Shown one piece after another: positions 5,874 to 6,431 of a stretch of DNA of 6,431 nucleotides (positions are counted from its first letter, which is position 1; each line of letters opens with the position of its first letter). The notes under the pieces were generated by a model. The model was given only the letters and a program-made list of their open reading frames with translations. It made no database searches and had not been told where the DNA came from. The stretch is from JAWLGJ01 sp041685145 (GTDB taxonomy: Bacteria; Pseudomonadota; Alphaproteobacteria; Rhodospirillales; Magnetospirillaceae): assembly GCA_041685145.1 (NCBI GenBank), contig JAWLGJ010000081.1, forward strand, positions 1-6,431, written 5' to 3'. Position numbers and translations under genes: made by a program.

Positions 5874-5879
5874 GGTTTC

Positions 5880-6431
5880 ATGTATGTCGCAATCGTCATA
5901 ATCGGCGTATTGGCGGCCCTGATCTACAGCGGCTATGCCATCAAGTCCGTCCTGGCCGTGTCGGCGGGGACGGAGCGCATGAAGGAGATCGCCGGCGCGG
6001 TGCAGGAAGGCGCCAGCGCCTATCTGAACCGCCAGTACCGCACCATCGCCGTCGTCGGCGTGGTCATCGGCATCCTGCTGGGCTGGCGACTGGGCCTGCA
6101 CGTGGCCATCGGCTATTTCATCGGCGCCATCTTCTCGGGCGCGGCGGGCTACATCGGCATGAACGTGGCGGTGCGCGCCAATGTGCGCACGGCGGACGCG
6201 GCGCGCACCGGCGGATTGGCGCCGGCGCTGGACGTCGCCTTCAAGTCCGGCGCCGTCACCGGCATGTTGGTGGTCGGCCTGGGCCTGCTGGGCGTGGGCG
6301 GCTACTTCATCATCCTCGACCCGGTTCTGGGGCTTGAGCAGCGCGCGGTGCTCGAGGCGTTGGTGGCGCTGAGCTTCGGCGCCTCGTTGATCTCGATCTT
6401 CGCCCGTCTCGGCGGCGGCATCTTCACCAAG
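5880..6431 (+). CDS. hppA: Membrane-bound proton-translocating pyrophosphatase (3' truncated by window)
   Basis: Integral membrane enzyme that couples pyrophosphate hydrolysis to proton export. The first 184 residues are present, of the roughly 690-700 usual for bacterial members; the frame is open to the last base. TM1 is about 2-24. The conserved cytoplasmic stretch GTERMKEIAGAVQEGASAYLNRQY (30-53) is highly characteristic of the family. TM2 is about 55-70 and TM3 about 73-97, followed by VRANVRTADAART. TM4 starts with AFKSGAVTGMLVVGL (119-133). FGASLISIFARLGGGIFTK (166-184) leads towards the substrate-binding loop. The pyrophosphate-binding DDPRNPA and DNVGDNVGD motifs and the residue deciding K+ dependence lie beyond the edge, so the K+-independent H+ type is inferred only from similarity to the Rhodospirillum enzyme. 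ATG 5880 is preceded by GAGG (5872-5875, four bases) and AAGGGGA (5864-5870). The 174-base gap upstream may hold its own promoter, but I see none convincing. Confidence 0.96.
   Translation, partial: MYVAIVIIGVLAALIYSGYAIKSVLAVSAGTERMKEIAGAVQEGASAYLNRQYRTIAVVGVVIGILLGWRLGLHVAIGYFIGAIFSGAAGYIGMNVAVRANVRTADAARTGGLAPALDVAFKSGAVTGMLVVGLGLLGVGGYFIILDPVLGLEQRAVLEALVALSFGASLISIFARLGGGIFTK

Overview
The window is very GC-rich, densely packed, and coded entirely on the + strand. It reads as a chromosomal fragment from an alphaproteobacterium, most likely of the Rhodospirillales (Magnetospirillum/Rhodospirillum-like). Three things point there. The gene order is ribD - ribE - ribB(A/X) - ribH - nusB - thiL - hppA. 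The hppA N-terminus resembles the Rhodospirillum H+-pyrophosphatase. A near-perfect sigma-EcfG (alphaproteobacterial general stress response) promoter is present. The lineage is inferred from family knowledge, not from a database search.

Layout: 2-880 is the 3' part of ribD (deaminase/reductase, start outside the window). 885-1482 is a self-contained stress-gene unit: an EcfG-type promoter (885-909), a YciE/YciF-like (DUF892) ferritin-like gene (944-1429), and a hairpin plus T-rich terminator (1435-1482). The riboflavin cluster resumes with ribE (1548-2138), a ribBX-type ribB (2149-3285) and ribH (3282-3728). nusB (3732-4265), thiL (4252-5250) and an uncharacterised single-pass membrane protein (5247-5705) follow. 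From ribB onward the genes overlap or are separated by only a few bases. A doubtful 55-codon ORF fills the gap before hppA, which starts at 5880 and runs off the right edge.

How the genes work together: RibD makes 5-amino-6-ribitylamino-uracil phosphate. RibB makes 3,4-dihydroxy-2-butanone 4-phosphate. RibH joins the dephosphorylated pyrimidine with that product into lumazine, and RibE dismutates lumazine to riboflavin. The first step, GTP cyclohydrolase II, appears not to be supplied here: the C-terminal half of the RibB fusion has lost the three zinc cysteines and the catalytic loop, so a separate ribA should exist elsewhere. NusB (antitermination and rRNA transcription) and ThiL (thiamine diphosphate synthesis) are common co-passengers of rib operons.

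Most of the window is ordinary housekeeping DNA. The points worth a second look are the stress-regulated ferritin-like unit that splits the rib operon, the degenerate GTP cyclohydrolase II domain, and the FliL-like membrane protein. I see no mobile element, CRISPR array, tRNA, rRNA or flavin riboswitch.
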